Origin: Nocardia cyriacigeorgica GUH-2
Lineage (GTDB): Bacteria > Actinomycetota > Actinomycetes > Mycobacteriales > Mycobacteriaceae
Length of the DNA stretch: 64,000 bases
Direction: 5' to 3'
Assembly: GCF_000284035.1 (NCBI RefSeq)
Contig: NC_016887.1
Coordinates: forward strand, 62,001-126,000
Within the stretch, counting starts at the first letter, position 1. Each line of letters starts with the position of its first letter. The notes below the pieces were generated by a model. That model searched no databases. It was given only the letters and a program-made list of their open reading frames with translations, and was not told where the DNA came from. Positions 27,882-35,733 of this stretch are shown in pieces. Made by a program: the position numbers and the translations under genes.

Positions 27882-28649
27882 TTACCGCGGCGCCATGCGC
27901 AGCGCGCCGTCCATGCGGATGGTCTCGCCGTTGAGGTAGTCGTGCTCGACGATGTACTGCGACAGCTGCGCGTACTCGTCCGGGCGGCCCAGCCGCGACG
28001 GGAACGGCACGCCGGCCTCGAGGCCCTTGCGGTACTCCTCGGTGACACCGGCCAGCATCGGGGTGTCGATGATGCCGGGGGCGATGGTGTTGACCCGGAT
28101 GCCGAACTGGGCCAGGTCACGCGCGGCCGGCACGGTCATGCCGTGCACGCCGCCCTTGGAGGCCGAGTAGGCGATCTGGCCGATCTGGCCCTCGAACGCG
28201 GCGACCGAGGCGGTGTTGATGACGACGCCGCGCTGGCCGTAGTCGTCGACCGGGTCGGTCTTGGCGATGGCGTCGGCGGCCAGGCGCATCACGTTGAAGG
28301 TGCCGAGCAGGTTGACCGTGATGACGGTGCGGAACAGCTCCAGGTCGTGCGGGCCGTTCTTGGACAGGATGCGACCGGCCCAGCCGACACCGGCGCAGTT
28401 GACCACGATGCGCAGCGGAGCACCCGATTCGACGACCTTCGCGACGGCGGCGCTGACCTCGTCGTTGCTGGTCACATCGGCCGGAAGGAGGGTGACACCG
28501 GCGGGCACGTTGTCGCCGGCCCGCTCGATCGACTGCGGCACGTCGAGTCCGAAGACGGTGGCGCCCAGTTCGGCGAAACGCTTGGCGGTGGCGGCGCCGA
28601 GGCCGGACGCGCCTCCGGTGACAATGGCGGCGGAACCCGAAATCTCCAC
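27882..28649 (-). CDS. Short-chain dehydrogenase, 3-hydroxyacyl-CoA dehydrogenase type
   Basis: A 255-residue classical SDR. NAD-binding motif TGGASGLGAATAKRF, Asp in GLDVPQSIERA that favours NAD over NADP, NCAGVGWAG, catalytic YSASKGG (Tyr-x3-Lys), and PGIIDTPMLAG. The VNTASVAAFEGQIGQ segment and the length match the HSD10-like 3-hydroxyacyl-CoA/2-methyl-3-hydroxybutyryl-CoA dehydrogenases, so a role in beta-oxidation of short or branched acyl-CoA is likely. It is divergent from the other SDR gene, sharing a 156-bp regulatory region. Confidence 0.88.
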   Translation of the reverse strand: MEISGSAAIVTGGASGLGAATAKRFAELGATVFGLDVPQSIERAGDNVPAGVTLLPADVTSNDEVSAAVAKVVESGAPLRIVVNCAGVGWAGRILSKNGPHDLELFRTVITVNLLGTFNVMRLAADAIAKTDPVDDYGQRGVVINTASVAAFEGQIGQIAYSASKGGVHGMTVPAARDLAQFGIRVNTIAPGIIDTPMLAGVTEEYRKGLEAGVPFPSRLGRPDEYAQLSQYIVEHDYLNGETIRMDGALRMAPR

Positions 28650-28769
28650 GATGGTCCTCTCGTTCGTGACAAGCCAGTTGGCCCTTCGTCAATTTGCACC
28701 CTAACGGGTCGCCGGTGAGGCGCGGATCACCACTCCCTGGCGCCGGGGCCGCCACGTCACCAGAATTTA

Positions 28770-28785
28770 CGAACATTGATGTTCG
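28770..28785. promoter_or_regulatory. Palindromic operator candidate for TetR regulator
   Basis: CGAACAT-TG-ATGTTCG is a perfect palindrome with 7-bp arms (28770-28776 and 28779-28785). It lies in the divergent promoter region between the two SDR genes and 21 bp upstream of the ATG at 28806. Symmetry and length suit a TetR dimer, and a TetR gene is the last gene of the adjacent operon. Confidence 0.6.
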
Positions 28786-28805
28786 CAGATGGTACGGTCG
28801 GCCGC

Positions 28806-29702
28806 ATGACATCGAGATGTGGTGGATCGGTCGACGGCCGCCGGGTGCTGATCACCGGTGCGGCCCGCGGCATCGGAGCCGCGCTGGCCAGGCAGTTGTC
28901 CGCGCACGGAGCCAAGGTGGCGCTGCTCGGACTGGAACCGGAGTTGCTCGCGCAGGTGGCAGGTGATTGCGGCGAGGCGCCGTGGCGCTACTGCGATGTG
29001 AGCGACCGCGCACAGGTCGACGCCGCGGTCGAGGCTGTCGTGGGTGAGCTGGGTGGGCTCGATGTGGTGGTCGCCAATGCCGGTGTGGCCAAACAACTGC
29101 CGCTGATCGGCGGGGATCCGCTGGTGATGGAGCAGACGCTGGCGGTCAACGTCCTCGGCGTGTACTACACCGTGCGCGCGGCGGGCCCGCACATCTCCCA
29201 TCCCGAGGGGTACGCGCTGGTGGTGTCCTCACTGGCGGCGGCGGTGCACCTGCCGCTGCTGGGCGCCTACAACGCGTCCAAGGCCGGCGTCGAAGCGCTC
29301 GGCGACACCCTGCGTCACGAATTGCGCCACACCGGAGCGAAAGTCGGCGTCGCCTACTTCGCCGAACTCGATACCGATATGACCTCGCGCGGCTTCGGCA
29401 CCGAGGCCGCGCGCTCGCTGCTCGGCCGCGCCACCGTCTCGGGTGTGGCACCGCTGGGCCCGGCCATCGACGCCGTCGAACGGGCCATCGCGCGCCGCCG
29501 TCGTCAGGTGGTTTCGCCCTGGTGGGTGCGGTTCGTCGTCCCGTTCCGGCCGATCGCGCAGCGGGTCACCGAACTGGCCCTGCGGCGCGGGGTCGGGCAG
29601 GCGCTGGCCATCGCGCGCACCGAAGCGGCACCCTTCACGACCGAGCAGCCGGAGCGAACCAGCAGAATGGGTCAGCACCCGCCCGACCGAACACCGGAGT
29701 AG
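28806..29702 (+). CDS. Short-chain dehydrogenase/reductase
   Basis: A 298-residue SDR: VLITGAARGIGAALARQLSA, YCDVSDRAQVDAAV, VVANAGVAKQ, VVSSLAAAVHLPLLGAYNAS with catalytic Tyr and Lys (YNASKAG). The Leu/Gly after the second strand (LLGLEPELLA) rather than Asp or Arg leaves cofactor choice open. The C-terminus has a basic RRRRQVVSPWWVRFVVPFRPI segment that could contact membrane, as in SDRs acting on lipids. ATG 28806 is preferred over 28776, which lies within the palindrome. The TetR gene starts 6 bp after its stop, so they form an operon. Confidence 0.87.
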   Translation: MTSRCGGSVDGRRVLITGAARGIGAALARQLSAHGAKVALLGLEPELLAQVAGDCGEAPWRYCDVSDRAQVDAAVEAVVGELGGLDVVVANAGVAKQLPLIGGDPLVMEQTLAVNVLGVYYTVRAAGPHISHPEGYALVVSSLAAAVHLPLLGAYNASKAGVEALGDTLRHELRHTGAKVGVAYFAELDTDMTSRGFGTEAARSLLGRATVSGVAPLGPAIDAVERAIARRRRQVVSPWWVRFVVPFRPIAQRVTELALRRGVGQALAIARTEAAPFTTEQPERTSRMGQHPPDRTPE

Positions 29703-29708
29703 CCACCC

Positions 29709-30362
29709 ATGACCGACCCGGCCACCAGTCTCCGCCGGCTTCCCCGTGGCCGGCACGGTCTGCCCCGGGAACACGTCGTCGCCTCGCAGCGTGAGCGGAT
29801 TCTGCAAGCCATGGGGGAGGCCATGGCCGACAACGGTTATGTCGGAACGTCGGTCGCGGCAATCCTGAAGAAGGCCGGGGTGTCGCGGGAGACCTTCTAC
29901 GAGCAATTCCGTTCCAAGGAAGACTGTTTCGAGGCCGCCTACCAGCGCGCCGTCGAGCTGCTACTCGACCGGATCGCCGAGACCGACGCTCCCACTGCCG
30001 ATTTCGGCGACGATCCCGTCGAACGGATGCGCCGCCTGTTCGGCACCTACCTCCAGCACCTGGCCGATGACCCGGCCAGTGCCCGGCTGTTCCTGGTGGA
30101 GGTCTACGCCGTCGGCGCCAAGGCCGTCGCCCGGCGGATCGAGCTTCAGGACCTGTTCGTGGATCGGATCGCCGAGGTGCTCGACGCCCGTACCCCCGAA
30201 CAACGCTTCGCCTGCCGCACCCTCGCCGCGGCGGTCGGTGCGATGGTGACCGGCAAGATCGCGACCGACGATGTGGCCGGGCTGCTCGCATTGCGGGAAC
30301 CCCTGGTGGAGCTCGTCGTGCGGGGCGGGGAGCTGTACGGGCAGGCGCTGGCGCGCGGGTGA
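29709..30362 (+). CDS. TetR-family transcriptional regulator
   Basis: A 217-residue regulator. The DNA-binding domain occupies about residues 25-75 (RERILQAMGEAMADNGYVGT, SVAAILKKAGVSRETFYEQF). The C-terminal ligand domain is helical (DDPVERMRRLFGTYLQHLAD, SARLFLVEVYAVGAKAVARR). It follows the SDR gene by 6 bp and likely represses the divergent SDR promoters by binding the palindrome at 28770-28785. The ligand is probably a lipid or acyl-CoA related to the SDR substrates; this is inference. Confidence 0.92.
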   Translation: MTDPATSLRRLPRGRHGLPREHVVASQRERILQAMGEAMADNGYVGTSVAAILKKAGVSRETFYEQFRSKEDCFEAAYQRAVELLLDRIAETDAPTADFGDDPVERMRRLFGTYLQHLADDPASARLFLVEVYAVGAKAVARRIELQDLFVDRIAEVLDARTPEQRFACRTLAAAVGAMVTGKIATDDVAGLLALREPLVELVVRGGELYGQALARG

Positions 30363-30417
30363 TACCCGGCTGTATCCCGGGCCGTGCCACCTACCTCAGC
30401 GGCGGCGCGGCCGGGCT

Positions 30418-31152
30418 TCAGCGCAGTTCCTCAGCAGGCTGCTCGGATCCTTCCCGCGCCACGATGTGGTCGGTGACCGCTGCCCGACGCCGGCGCAGGA
30501 AGTAGAACACCACACCCGCGAGGACCGGCACGACGATCGCGACCGCGGCACCCGGCAGCGTGCCGAGGCTCGGCCAGGCAACGCCGGTGAGTGTCAGTGA
30601 GCCGAAGAACAGGAACAGCAGACCCGAGCCGATGCCGATGGCGTGTTCGGGCAGATGCTTGCCGACCAGGATGCCGGCCGCGATGGCGAGGGCGTCGGCG
30701 GCGACCATGCCGATGGTCGAACCCAGCCAGACGCCGGCCCAGTCGTAGTCGGTGGCCAGGGCGGCGGTGGCGAACATGGTGCGGTCGCCGAGTTCGGCGA
30801 GCAGGAAGGCCGACAGCACCACGAAGAACGGGGCGGCCGTGCCGAACCGCGAGACCTTCGGGGTCTCCTCTTCCTCGCCGGCCGGATCGAGGTGTTCGCG
30901 CAGCGTCCACACGCCGACGCCGAGGAAGGTGAGCGCGGCGACCAGCGCGATGGCCGTGGTGGGCAGCGCGGCGCCGAGGAAATGGCCGACCGCGACGGAG
31001 ATGACGTGCACCGCGGCGGTGGCGGTGGCGATCCCGCCGAGCACCACCCACCAGCGATAGCGCAGCGCGAACGTCAGCGCCATCAGCTGGGACTTGTCAC
31101 CGAGTTCGGCGAGAAAGACGATGCCGATACTCAGCAATACGGTGGCGATCAT
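30418..31152 (-). CDS. mntX-like: GDT1/TMEM165-family manganese exporter
   Basis: A 244-residue membrane protein with six or seven helices in two halves. Each half has the family motif: VFLAELGDKSQLMALTFALR and FLLAELGDRTMFATAALA (E-x-G-D-K/R-S/T). These acidic residues form the cation path of UPF0016/GDT1 proteins, which export Mn2+ or Ca2+. A yybP-ykoY riboswitch lies directly upstream, so high Mn2+ should switch this gene on to relieve Mn stress. ATG 31152 is the only start downstream of the aptamer; a longer frame to 31266 would run through it. Confidence 0.92.
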   Translation of the reverse strand: MIATVLLSIGIVFLAELGDKSQLMALTFALRYRWWVVLGGIATATAAVHVISVAVGHFLGAALPTTAIALVAALTFLGVGVWTLREHLDPAGEEEETPKVSRFGTAAPFFVVLSAFLLAELGDRTMFATAALATDYDWAGVWLGSTIGMVAADALAIAAGILVGKHLPEHAIGIGSGLLFLFFGSLTLTGVAWPSLGTLPGAAVAIVVPVLAGVVFYFLRRRRAAVTDHIVAREGSEQPAEELR

Positions 31153-31171
31153 ATGGCGTGTTCTCCCGGGG

Positions 31172-31340
31172 TCCGGCCAGTCGGCCGGAAAACGGGACGC
31201 CTCCGGCCGACAACGAAAAGGTTGTCTCGGCCGAAGGTCTCGCCCACCGGAGGGATTCCGGTTCACGCAGCCGGACCCGCGCCGCGGTGGGCGGTGGATC
31301 AGTATGTCGACTACGCGATTGGGGGCTACTCCCCTTCGCT
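31172..31340 (-). ncRNA. yybP-ykoY manganese riboswitch
   Basis: On the minus strand the leader of the Mn exporter contains the hallmark blocks of yybP-ykoY in order: GGGGAGTAGC (at 31334-31325), then GTCGACATACTG, then GGTGGGCGAGACCTTCGGCC (around 31249-31230). The second and third blocks form the two loops that dock and hold Mn2+. A hairpin follows the aptamer (TCCGGCC/GGCCGGA, 31189-31172), just upstream of the GGGAG ribosome binding site, and may act as expression platform. Mn2+ binding should turn the exporter gene on. Confidence 0.9.
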
Positions 31341-31445
31341 GTGGCCGACTCTACCCGCACCGGCATCGCGACGGCAACTCACTGTTGTCGAAATCGCAAT
31401 GCGCACAATAAGTTTGGCGATCCGCGCGGCAGGTTTCGGGTTCCC

Positions 31446-31973
31446 TTACGCGGCCAGCAGCATAGCCAGAACCGCGGTATCGGGATCGCTGATCGGATCC
31501 AGCCCGACCCGGCTGACCAGCGAGGTCACCGTTCCGTCCAGCTCGGCCTCGGCCCACGCGGCCCGGTGTTCCAGACCCAGATGCGGTATGCCGGGCAGCA
31601 GCACACAACCCGAGGCGGCGCCGCTGCATTCGGGCAGCGACGGGTTGGTTTCCGACGGCGGATGCAGCATCAGCAGGGCTGCGGGCACATGCTCGGCAAA
31701 CTTCCCCGGCGTCACCGCGGACTCGCCGAGCACCGGTCCTTCGGCCACCACCATCCCGACGGTGCCCGGCTCGGGATCATCGGGCAGATCCTCGCGCGCG
31801 CCGAAGACCGTCGACGTGGACAGCAGCCCCGGCAGGCTGGCCACCCGCACCGCGAGCACCAGCAGTTGCGCCCATTCCTTGGTGGTGTCGGGCCAGCGCC
31901 CGGAAATGACGAACCCGCGGAGCGATCCGCGCGCCTGGAACGGCGTGACACCGATCTGACCTTCACTGCGCAT
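31446..31973 (-). CDS. Hypothetical protein
   Basis: A 175-residue soluble protein from ATG 31973, which has a perfect GGGAGG ribosome binding site 5 bp upstream. An upstream ATG at 31988 lacks a comparable one. Visible features: RSEGQIGVTPFQARGSLRGF, WPDTTKEWAQLLVLAVRVAS and a Cys-containing segment SLPECSGAASGCVLLPG. No signal peptide or membrane segment. It belongs to no family I recognise; its neighbours are the Mn exporter leader and sodA. Confidence 0.65.
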   Translation of the reverse strand: MRSEGQIGVTPFQARGSLRGFVISGRWPDTTKEWAQLLVLAVRVASLPGLLSTSTVFGAREDLPDDPEPGTVGMVVAEGPVLGESAVTPGKFAEHVPAALLMLHPPSETNPSLPECSGAASGCVLLPGIPHLGLEHRAAWAEAELDGTVTSLVSRVGLDPISDPDTAVLAMLLAA

Positions 31974-32128
31974 GAGGCCTCCCGTCATGGAACCGGGGGC
32001 GGCATTGCCCGTCCTCGAACTGTGGACTTGAAGAATGAACCCGATGTCATCTGGCACACAAGTACCAAAGAGTGCTAGCACGCCCAGGCGACGGCCTGCA
32101 GAAGGCTTCTCACCAGCTCAAACGCAAA

Positions 32129-32159
32129 GGGGCCGCGACACCAGCGGTGTCGCGGCCCC
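32129..32159. terminator. Terminator hairpin after sodA
   Basis: GGGGCCGCGACACC (32129-32142) and its perfect complement (32146-32159) flank a 3-nt loop, 16 bp beyond the sodA stop on the minus strand. The rest of 31974-32174 has no gene. Confidence 0.88.
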
Positions 32160-32174
32160 GGGCGCGTCGGGGAT

Positions 32175-32798
32175 TTACCCGAAGATAAGGCCCTTGCCCT
32201 GGTTGACGGCCTTCGCGAAGCGGTCCTGCACGTCGGCCCAGTTGACGACGTTCCAGAACGCGGTCACGTAGTCGGCCTTGACGTTCTTGTACTGCAGGTA
32301 GAAGGCGTGCTCCCACATGTCGACCTGGAGCAGCGGGATGATGCCCAGCGGCACGTTGGCCTGCTGGTCGTAGAGCTGGAAGGTCAGCAGCTTCTGGCCG
32401 AGGGTGTCGTAACCGAGCACCGCCCAGCCCGAGCCCTGCAGGCCGTTGGCCGCGGCGGTGAACTGCGCGCGGAACTTGTCGAACGAACCGAACTGGTCGT
32501 CGATGGCCGCGGCCAGCTCGCCGACCGGCTTGTCGCCACCGTTGGGGGACAGGTTCTTCCACCAGATGGAGTGGTTGACGTGTCCGCCGAGGTGGAACGC
32601 GAGGTTCTTCTCGTGCAGGAAGATCGCGCTGTGATCGCCGGCCTCACGGGCGGCTTCCAGCTTCTCCAGTGCCGTGTTGGCACCGGCGACGTAGGCGGCG
32701 TGGTGCTTGGAATGGTGCAGCTCGTTGATCTGCCCGGAGATGTGGGGTTCCAGGGCGCTGTAGTCGTAATCCAGATCCGGCAGCGTGTACTCAGCCAC
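32175..32798 (-). CDS. sodA: Superoxide dismutase, Fe/Mn family
   Basis: A 207-residue SOD from GTG 32798, with GGAAGGGAC upstream. The four metal ligands sit at the M. tuberculosis SodA positions: His28 (NELHHSKHH), His76 ([10 protein letters not shown]), Asp160 and His164 ([11 protein letters not shown]). Gly/Trp and the [10 protein letters not shown] core are present. Residue 145 is Gln (YDQQ), whereas the Fe-dependent M. tuberculosis enzyme has His there; Gln at this site is typical of Mn enzymes, so Mn use is likely. No signal peptide; mycobacterial SodA is exported without one. The gene is monocistronic with its own terminator. Confidence 0.96.
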   Translation of the reverse strand: MAEYTLPDLDYDYSALEPHISGQINELHHSKHHAAYVAGANTALEKLEAAREAGDHSAIFLHEKNLAFHLGGHVNHSIWWKNLSPNGGDKPVGELAAAIDDQFGSFDKFRAQFTAAANGLQGSGWAVLGYDTLGQKLLTFQLYDQQANVPLGIIPLLQVDMWEHAFYLQYKNVKADYVTAFWNVVNWADVQDRFAKAVNQGKGLIFG

Positions 32799-33141
32799 GA
32801 TGTCCCTTCCTTGTCGGGCCGCGCACTCGCGAACCTCGCGAGCGCTCTCGACCATCATTCGTACACCCGATCGGTTCCAACTTGCCCCGATGCCCCGGCA
32901 TTCCGGTGACGGTGCTCACTCGGACGGCCCGGGCGCATGGACGTCACAGGCATCGGCGACGGAAAGAACCGCACTCGTAGCATCGAACCATGTCCGGGAT
33001 GGACTAACTAGTCGGCAGGTTCGCGCTTGTGGATAGCGAATGCGGCATGGCAGGTACCGGGACAGGTCGAACCACTCGTCGTGGCGGATACCCGATCCCG
33101 TGACGGCAAACGCGTGGTTCCGAGTGATCCTCGGCGCCCGC
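32799..33141. other. Intergenic region, 343 bp, sodA promoter region
   Basis: No gene is supported here. It contains the upstream region of sodA and the 3' end of the hypothetical gene at 33142-33753. A DnaA-box-like TGTGGATAG occurs at about 33029. No convincing promoter hexamers were distinguished. Confidence 0.4.
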
Positions 33142-33753
33142 TCAGAGCGGAGGTGCGATCCCCGGCCGCCGGGTGCGCGGATCGCCCACATCGTGCGCCT
33201 CCCACCAGCGCTTACCGCCGGCGATGAATTCCGGCAGCGGGATCTGCTTGCCGCTGGGATCGTTGATGGTGATGCCGTCGAACCAGACGCGGACGTCGAG
33301 TTCACGCGGATCGAGGCCCTCCTCCTGGGAGAACTCGAGCACATGCGGTGAGACACGCTGGTCGATCATGGTGTCGAAGCTCAGCAGCTCACTCCACAGC
33401 GACCAGCTGCTGTCGTCGATGTCGATGAACTCCCAGCCGTGCAGTCGGCCGCCGCCGAAGCTGGTGATGGCATCGCCGAGCCCGGCCAGCTCCAGCGGCA
33501 GCACGGTGGGTTCGACGTCGTCCCAGCGGTGGATGCGCAGCGAGGCGGCCACCCGGCTGACGCCGTGGAAGGTCATCCGGATCTTGCTTTCGGCAGGGGT
33601 GGACTCCTGCGCGGGCAGTGTGAGTACTTCGAGGTCGAGTTCGAGTCGGCCGGCGTCGGCATCGATGGCGAGGCCCAGACAGGCGGCCTCCCTCAGTGCG
33701 ATGTCGATTCCGGCGGTGTCCAATCCGTCAAGTAGCCCCCTGCTCGAGTTCAT
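33142..33753 (-). CDS. Hypothetical protein
   Basis: A 203-residue soluble protein: LRIHRWDDVEPTVLPLELAG, GGGRLHGWEFIDIDDSSWSL, and LDVRVWFDGITINDPSGKQI are its clearest segments. A mixed alpha/beta fold is suggested; there are no Cys or signal sequences. It resembles a conserved Nocardia hypothetical but I cannot name a family. It is upstream of sodA on the same strand, separated by 343 bp, so a common transcript is unlikely. Confidence 0.7.
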   Translation of the reverse strand: MNSSRGLLDGLDTAGIDIALREAACLGLAIDADAGRLELDLEVLTLPAQESTPAESKIRMTFHGVSRVAASLRIHRWDDVEPTVLPLELAGLGDAITSFGGGRLHGWEFIDIDDSSWSLWSELLSFDTMIDQRVSPHVLEFSQEEGLDPRELDVRVWFDGITINDPSGKQIPLPEFIAGGKRWWEAHDVGDPRTRRPGIAPPL

Positions 33754-34226
33754 AGCGCCAGGCTACCGAGAACGCCGCCCAGATCGGCGCATTTCAAGTT
33801 TTCACCCGAGTTGTCATTTTTATGGAACCGAATCCGGGCCGCTTCCGTCCAAGTAGATATCGGGAGCTTCGACGGCGCAGCTCCCGAAGAGGCGGCGGAT
33901 GACCGCTCCGGGATGGCTGGAGGGGAGTCCCGGATCGGTCGTTCGCAACCGCCAGGCCCGGATTTCCCAGTTGAAGCCGCGATAGCGTCATCCTGTGGGC
34001 GGTGCGCTCACCGATAGCTGACGCCTGTGGATCAGGTTGTGGAATCTGTGGATAACTACACCGACTTATCCACATCCCCCCAGAAATCGGGGCATCGGTC
34101 GGTAGCGCACGGGGCATAACCTACGCGGACCCCGCTGCGCCCGGCGTGTTCGAGGCATCCGGTGTTCACATCGGTGGCGGGCACGGAAGTCCGCGATCGT
34201 ACGGTACGCATGGCAGGATCGAACAC
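33754..34226. other. Intergenic region, 473 bp, with DnaA-box cluster
   Basis: No gene is supported. The right half (34020-34080) has an unusual concentration of DnaA-box-like sites, listed separately. It separates the divergent hypothetical and rhodanese genes. Confidence 0.5.
34026..34074. promoter_or_regulatory. DnaA-box cluster
   Basis: Two perfect DnaA boxes in inverted orientation, TGTGGATAA (34047-34055) and TTATCCACA (34066-34074), are 10 bp apart. A third, TGTGGATCA (34026-34034), matches 8 of 9, and a weaker TGTGGAATC lies between. There is no dnaA or dnaN nearby, so this is not expected to be oriC. It may titrate DnaA or place the next gene under DnaA control. Confidence 0.6.
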
Positions 34227-34598
34227 GTGACGAGCTCCGAGGTCCCGGCGGTACCGCTGAACGAGGTACCGGGCGAATTCGACGACAGTGTGCGCGCTGC
34301 CGCGGAGAAGGCCAACGCGATCCTGCTCGACGTGCGTGAGCCCGACGAGTGGGCGCTCGGCCACGCGCCCGGTGCGATCCACATCCCGGTCGACGACATC
34401 CCCGCCCGGCTCGACGAGCTGGACTACGACGCCCAGCTCTACGTCATCTGCCGGCAGGGCGGCCGGTCCTTCGAGGCGGTCAAATACCTGACCCACGTCG
34501 GATTCGACGCCGTGTTCGTCGCAGGCGGCATGGTCGAGTGGCAGCGCACGGGCCGTCCGCTGGTCGGCGAGGGCGAGCACGAGCCCAAGATCTACTGA
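34227..34598 (+). CDS. Rhodanese-domain protein
   Basis: A 123-residue single-domain rhodanese from GTG 34227. The landmarks ILLDVREPDEWALGHAPGAI, then VICRQGGRS with the active-site Cys, and GFDAVFVAGGMVEWQRTG are all present. Such proteins carry sulfur as a persulfide on Cys, with thiosulfate or another donor, in the cytoplasm. The active loop (CRQGGRS) has the length of sulfurtransferases rather than Cdc25 phosphatases. The DUF4328 gene begins 25 bp downstream. Confidence 0.93.
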   Translation: MTSSEVPAVPLNEVPGEFDDSVRAAAEKANAILLDVREPDEWALGHAPGAIHIPVDDIPARLDELDYDAQLYVICRQGGRSFEAVKYLTHVGFDAVFVAGGMVEWQRTGRPLVGEGEHEPKIY

Positions 34599-34623
34599 CG
34601 ACGAAGAGCGAGGTGCGACGGCA

Positions 34624-35733
34624 TTGAGTACGGTGGTGCAACCCTGTGCACGCTGCGGCGCGCGCTGGGCCGTACAGCAGACGGCGCCGATGCACTGGTG
34701 CCCGCGATGCCGTGGCGTGCTGCTCTCGCCGGGGCCGATCGACGCGCCCGCCGAACGCCGCAATTACCGGTGGGTCGCCCGTAGGCCCGATCACCGTCCG
34801 CGCGGTTCGGTCGCATCCGGGCATGCCGGGCCGACCCCGACTCCGCGCTACACCGAGATACCGCGCTGGGGTCTGCGCGATGAACCCGCACCAGAACCCG
34901 TCCGCGCGCGTCCGCCGCTGAGTGTGCTCGCGGGCTGGCTGCCCGCCCTGCTGATCGCGACGGCGCTGATGTTCGCCATCGCGGCCGGCTCCGAACTGGG
35001 CCGTTATCTGCTGCTGCTGCGCAACCGCACCTACCTGATCGATCCACTGCTGCTGAAGTTCTCCGACGCGCTGGTCAACGCCTCCGCGCTGTTCGCCGCC
35101 GTGCTCGCGCTGCTGGCCGCCATCGCCGCGGTCGGCTGGCTGATCCAGGCCCGCCGCGCCGTCTACGACGACCGGGGCCTGCGCGATCCGCGTTCGCCGC
35201 GGACGCTGGTGCTCGGCTGTGTGATTCCGGTGGTCAACCTGCTGTGGCCAGGCGTTTTCCTGAGCGAGATGGTGGCCGACCGCGAAGACCCGCGGCCGTT
35301 GCGCGCCGTGCGCGTGTGGTGGGCGATCTGGGTGCTCGGTGGCGCCTGTGCGGCCGCGGCGCTGGCCTGGCGCGGCGCCGACTCGCTCCAGGCCGAGGCC
35401 GACGGCGTGCTGTTCACCGCGTTCACCGATGCCGTCGCCGCGGGGGTCGCGGTGGCGACGCTGTGGGTGGTCCGGGTCGTGGAGGGCCGCGATCTGCTCG
35501 GCCGCGCCCACCTCGCGCACCGCTGGGTGGTGGCCGCGGACCCGGCGGTGCCCGTCATCGAACCGGTGCAGCCGGGATCGGCTACCGTCGCAGCCCGGGC
35601 CGAGGCAGCAGGCGGTCGGGCCGATGCCGCGGCCGCGGAGCCCGAAGGCCGGCCCGGTGCCGAGCCAGGGGACCGGCCGAGCACAGAGGCGGCCGATCGT
35701 GAGCATCAGGAGCAGGAGGTCGTGGCGAAGTGA
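34624..35733 (+). CDS. DUF4328 membrane protein with N-terminal zinc ribbon
   Basis: A 369-residue protein from TTG 34624. Residues 8-30 are a zinc ribbon (CARCGARW then CPRCRGVL, two CxxC knuckles). After a basic/Pro linker, about six transmembrane helices form the DUF4328 domain (about 100-300; SEMVADREDPRPLRAVRVWW is a family landmark). The C-terminus is a charged Ala/Glu-rich tail. The position next to glpQ corresponds to membrane protein Rv3843c beside glpQ1 in M. tuberculosis. It overlaps glpQ by 4 bp. Confidence 0.85.
   Translation: MSTVVQPCARCGARWAVQQTAPMHWCPRCRGVLLSPGPIDAPAERRNYRWVARRPDHRPRGSVASGHAGPTPTPRYTEIPRWGLRDEPAPEPVRARPPLSVLAGWLPALLIATALMFAIAAGSELGRYLLLLRNRTYLIDPLLLKFSDALVNASALFAAVLALLAAIAAVGWLIQARRAVYDDRGLRDPRSPRTLVLGCVIPVVNLLWPGVFLSEMVADREDPRPLRAVRVWWAIWVLGGACAAAALAWRGADSLQAEADGVLFTAFTDAVAAGVAVATLWVVRVVEGRDLLGRAHLAHRWVVAADPAVPVIEPVQPGSATVAARAEAAGGRADAAAAEPEGRPGAEPGDRPSTEAADREHQEQEVVAK

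Noticed and set aside
34026..34074. Origin of replication
   Set aside because: DnaA boxes are present, but dnaA, dnaN, rpmH or gyrB are not nearby and no AT-rich unwinding region is seen.
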